From the NCBI RefSeq assembly GCF_046600735.1, contig NZ_JBJMAW010000013.1, forward strand, positions 1 through 64,000: a DNA stretch of 64,000 nt, given 5' to 3'. Below are positions 61,956-64,000 of the stretch, in pieces; the first letter of the stretch is position 1, and each line of letters begins with the position of its first letter. The notes beneath the pieces are model-generated. The model did no database searches and was not told the DNA's origin. It saw nothing but the letters and a program-made list of their open reading frames with translations. The translations under genes and the position numbers were made by a program. The stretch comes from Novilysobacter_A longmucuonensis. Lineage in GTDB: Bacteria; Pseudomonadota; Gammaproteobacteria; Xanthomonadales; Xanthomonadaceae.

Positions 61956-62512
61956 GGGTATCTCCTAGCAAAGCCAATAGATTTGGTGGTAGTCGTCACT
62001 CTAGGCTGCGGCAGGGGCCGGATAAATACCCCGAACTAGGGATGACTGTGCAAGAGGCGGGTTTCTCAATACAGCCGATGCACACGCTTGTGGTTGCCAT
62101 CGAAGCCTTCGCGCTCGACCAGGATATGCAGCCGACGAGATAGCCAAAGCGCCGGCGTTCGCCGGCCGCTAGACCAACCGGGCCTGAAGAGAGCCAAAGC
62201 GCGGTAGCCGCTGGGCAGCCACATGTCGTTTCATGGCCGCAAACGCGAGCGATCTTGTGCCCCGCGGGCGCCCAAGCCCCGGCTCGCCGGAGCACCACCC
62301 CCGAAAGCCCCCTTTTCGGGGAGTGTTCTCTGCCTCCCCTGCTGGATGCGCACCGTTTGCGGCAAGCGCATTGTTGGTTGGAGCAAGCGATTTGCCACCA
62401 TTAATGGAACAATAGATCATTATTTATGCGATTGAATCCATCCTTGAGGCCACCCAATCTATCGCGACGCCATCAGCCTCTGCACTCAACTATTCTCAAA
62501 GGAGCGTCCCCA
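61956..62512. promoter_or_regulatory. Intergenic region with a hairpin and the DoxX promoter
   Basis: CCCCGAAA (62299-62306) and TTTCGGGG (62314-62321) form a perfect 8-bp stem, perhaps a terminator. An AT-rich stretch at 62398-62430 is the likely promoter of the DoxX-pirin operon. A short frame at 62040-62140 has no support. Confidence 0.4.
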
Positions 62513-62917
62513 ATGAAAGACCTCTCTACCCTTGCCGGCCGAGCCGGACTGTCCTTGATCTTCATCCTGTCCGGCATCGCCAAGCTGGGCGCCGGGTATG
62601 TCGCCACCCAGGGCTACATGGAAGCCATGGGGGTACCGGGCACCCTGCTGCCGGCCGTCATCGCCATCGAAATCGTGGGCGGCGTTGCCATCTTGTTGGG
62701 CGGCTTCACCCGGTGGGCTGCCATGGGACTGGCTGTGTTCTCCATCGCCAGCGCATTGCTATTCCACTTCCAACTGGGCGACCAAAGCGAGTTCATCAAC
62801 TTCATGAAGAACATCGCCATCGCCGGCGGCTTCCTGGTCCTGGTCTCCCAAGGCTCGGGCACGATCAGCATCGACGGCTGGCTGGCCTCGCGCCGAGCCA
62901 AGGGCGGTGCCCTGTGA
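62513..62917 (+). CDS. DoxX-family membrane protein (cluster 2 copy)
   Basis: The 134-residue protein has four helices in DoxX order (RAGLSLIFILSGIAKLGAGYVATQGYMEAMGVPG, LPAVIAIEIVGGVAILLGGF, AAMGLAVFSIASALLFHFQ, IAIAGGFLVLVSQGSG). CAAAGGAGCG before the ATG is a strong ribosome site. The stop overlaps the pirin start (GTGA). Confidence 0.85.
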   Translation: MKDLSTLAGRAGLSLIFILSGIAKLGAGYVATQGYMEAMGVPGTLLPAVIAIEIVGGVAILLGGFTRWAAMGLAVFSIASALLFHFQLGDQSEFINFMKNIAIAGGFLVLVSQGSGTISIDGWLASRRAKGGAL

Positions 62918-63621
62918 TCGGATTGCGCCCCGCCAACGAACGCGGCCATGCCAACCATGGTTGGCTCGACTCCTGGCACAGCTTTTCATTTGCTGGATAC
63001 AACGACCCGCAGCATGTTCACTGGGGTCCACTGAGGGTCATCAACGAGGACCGCGTCGCGGCCGGTCAGGGCTTCGGTACGCACAGCCACCGCGACATGG
63101 AGATCATTAGCTACGTCCTGGAGGGATCGCTGGGCCACAAGGACTCGATGGGGAATGCCGAGAGCATCGTCCCGGGAGAGGTCCAGCGCTTGAGCGCCGG
63201 CACCGGCATTACTCATTCGGAATTCAACCACAGCACCACCGGCACGACTCATTTCCTGCAGATATGGATCGTTCCCGCGATCATGGGCGTTACGCCTGGC
63301 TATGCACAGAAGCACTTCGACGCCAATGAAAAGCGTGGCCGGTTGCGGCTAGTGGTCAGCCCTGACGGCAACGAGGGCTCTGTCGCCATCAACCAGGATG
63401 CGCGGATGTACGCCGGGCTGTTCAACGGCGATGAGGAGGCACAACTCCCCTTGGCCCCGGGGCGCCTCGGCTACGTTCACGTGGTCAAGGGACGGGTGGT
63501 CGTCAACGGCATGTCGCTGGGTGGTGGTGACGCACTGCGCTACAAGGACGAGTCCCTCGTCAGCATCGAAAGCGGCAGCGACGCAGAAGTGCTGGTTTTC
63601 GACCTTCCACCACTGACGTGA
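62914..63621 (+). CDS. Pirin-family protein (cluster 2 copy, YhhW-like)
   Basis: A 235-residue pirin. GFGTHSHRDMEIISYVLEGSLGHKDSMGN and TGITHSEFNHS hold the His-x-His and Glu ligands. The single GTG start at 62914 overlaps the DoxX stop; the longer in-frame start at 62713 lies inside doxX. YhhW-like pirins show quercetinase activity. The fused DoxX-pirin translation suggests that both act on one redox process. Confidence 0.85.
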   Translation: MIGLRPANERGHANHGWLDSWHSFSFAGYNDPQHVHWGPLRVINEDRVAAGQGFGTHSHRDMEIISYVLEGSLGHKDSMGNAESIVPGEVQRLSAGTGITHSEFNHSTTGTTHFLQIWIVPAIMGVTPGYAQKHFDANEKRGRLRLVVSPDGNEGSVAINQDARMYAGLFNGDEEAQLPLAPGRLGYVHVVKGRVVVNGMSLGGGDALRYKDESLVSIESGSDAEVLVFDLPPLT

Positions 63622-64000
63622 ACCCTGCAGCCGGCGTCATCGCGGCGATCGTGGCCATGCTGCTGGTGGCGGGATGCGTCTCGGTGCCTTCGGCAACCGG
63701 GTCACGAGCAAGTGCGCTCTGCCAGCCGCTTGGTGAGTGCACGGAAAACGAATCCGAGAGGCGATGGCAGGCTGCAGTGGACGCAGAGCATTTGGCCACG
63801 AGGGCGCGAAGCGATCGACTTGCCGCGCCGCACTGGTTGGCTTGCAGTGAAGATGCTTATCCTGGATGGCACGAGGAAGCGCCGGAAAGGGTGGCACCGG
63901 CTGCGGCGCTCGCCACGCGTTGCACGGAAGCGTTGTTGCGAATTGAAGCCCGTCGCCCTGGGAGGATCTGGACCCCCGGTTTGGGCAGTATTGCAGGCCG
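63618..64000 (+). CDS. Putative lipoprotein, incomplete at the window edge
   Basis: The GTG start overlaps the pirin stop (GTGA). The N-terminus NPAAGVIAAIVAMLLVAGCVSVPS carries a lipobox (LVAG-Cys), so it is probably a lipoprotein. After the leader it is rich in Ala, Arg, Glu (SERRWQAAVDAEHLATRARSD) with two more Cys (LACSED, ATRCTEALL). The family is not recognised. The gene continues beyond the window. Confidence 0.6.
   Translation, partial: MNPAAGVIAAIVAMLLVAGCVSVPSATGSRASALCQPLGECTENESERRWQAAVDAEHLATRARSDRLAAPHWLACSEDAYPGWHEEAPERVAPAAALATRCTEALLRIEARRPGRIWTPGLGSIAG

Noticed and set aside
62040..62140. 33-residue plus-strand frame (MTVQEAGFSIQ...)
   Set aside because: No ribosome-binding site, no coupling and no family likeness.
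1..64000. CRISPR arrays, tRNA or rRNA genes
   Set aside because: No regularly spaced repeats with unique spacers and no cloverleaf or rRNA sequence were seen.

Overview
The window is GC-rich bacterial DNA. It most likely comes from a member of the Xanthomonadaceae (Lysobacter, Luteimonas, Stenotrophomonas or Xanthomonas type). The pointers are a filamentous prophage with DUF3693 and DUF3653 proteins, which are typical of phages of that family, a Xanthomonad-style HU protein, and the base composition. No rRNA, tRNA or CRISPR array was seen. The species call is inference.

Region 1 (1-7744): IS3- and IS30-family transposase remnants are followed by a complete filamentous (inovirus) prophage of about 7.14 kb. 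It is bounded by a dif-like attL (579-606) and attR (717-744 of the eighth kilobase, i.e. 7717-7744), so it probably integrated with the host XerC/XerD recombinases. Gene order is repressor (minus), then an origin region, two small genes, HUH replication protein, ssDNA-binding protein, small membrane protein, major coat protein, terminator, micro-ORF, pIII-like adsorption protein, pVI-like protein, Zot/pI assembly ATPase and a TraX-like protein, then two minus-strand accessory genes. The attachment core lies inside the repressor reading frame. In the excised circle that frame would run on and overlap the DUF3653 gene; in the prophage its C-terminus is replaced by host sequence.

Region 2 (about 7745-35340): an accessory island. 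It opens with a small minus-strand cluster (unknown protein, BPSL0761-like, HAD phosphatase). A divergent KfrA-like coiled-coil regulator and tyrosine recombinase share a palindromic operator, and an XRE-type regulator follows. The rest is defence-like: a YiiX-type cysteine peptidase divergent from a frameshifted class III nucleotidyl cyclase and a possible nuclease; a 1243-residue protein ending in a PD-(D/E)XK motif; a 1256-residue CHAT-peptidase protein; a 1203-residue YobI/KAP-type membrane NTPase; a GHKL ATPase-nuclease beside an MmeI-like methyltransferase-endonuclease; a trypsin-like protease; and an HU protein. A 28-bp sequence recurs in the intergenic gaps (23426, 27413, 32383, 33711, and weakly at 35200). 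It sits upstream of successive modules, like a shared regulatory element or cassette boundary. A decayed HNH gene marks the right edge.

Region 3 (35341-64000): chromosomal metabolic and stress genes in two related clusters. The first (41033-50328, plus strand) has an NTF2-like protein, pirin, alpha/beta hydrolase, isochorismatase-like hydrolase, DoxX, YtcJ-like amidohydrolase, MFS transporter and alginate-export-type porin. The second (54640-63621) has diverged versions of the same set (SDR, AraC, frameshifted amidohydrolase, MoaF/SnoaL, isochorismatase-like, SnoaL, LysR, broken RidA, DoxX, pirin). A 4-kb block between them (GST, DUF5996, broken SnoaL, Kef-type antiporter) is bounded by 152-bp direct repeats. 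Several genes carry single-base indels, meaning either active gene loss or sequencing error.
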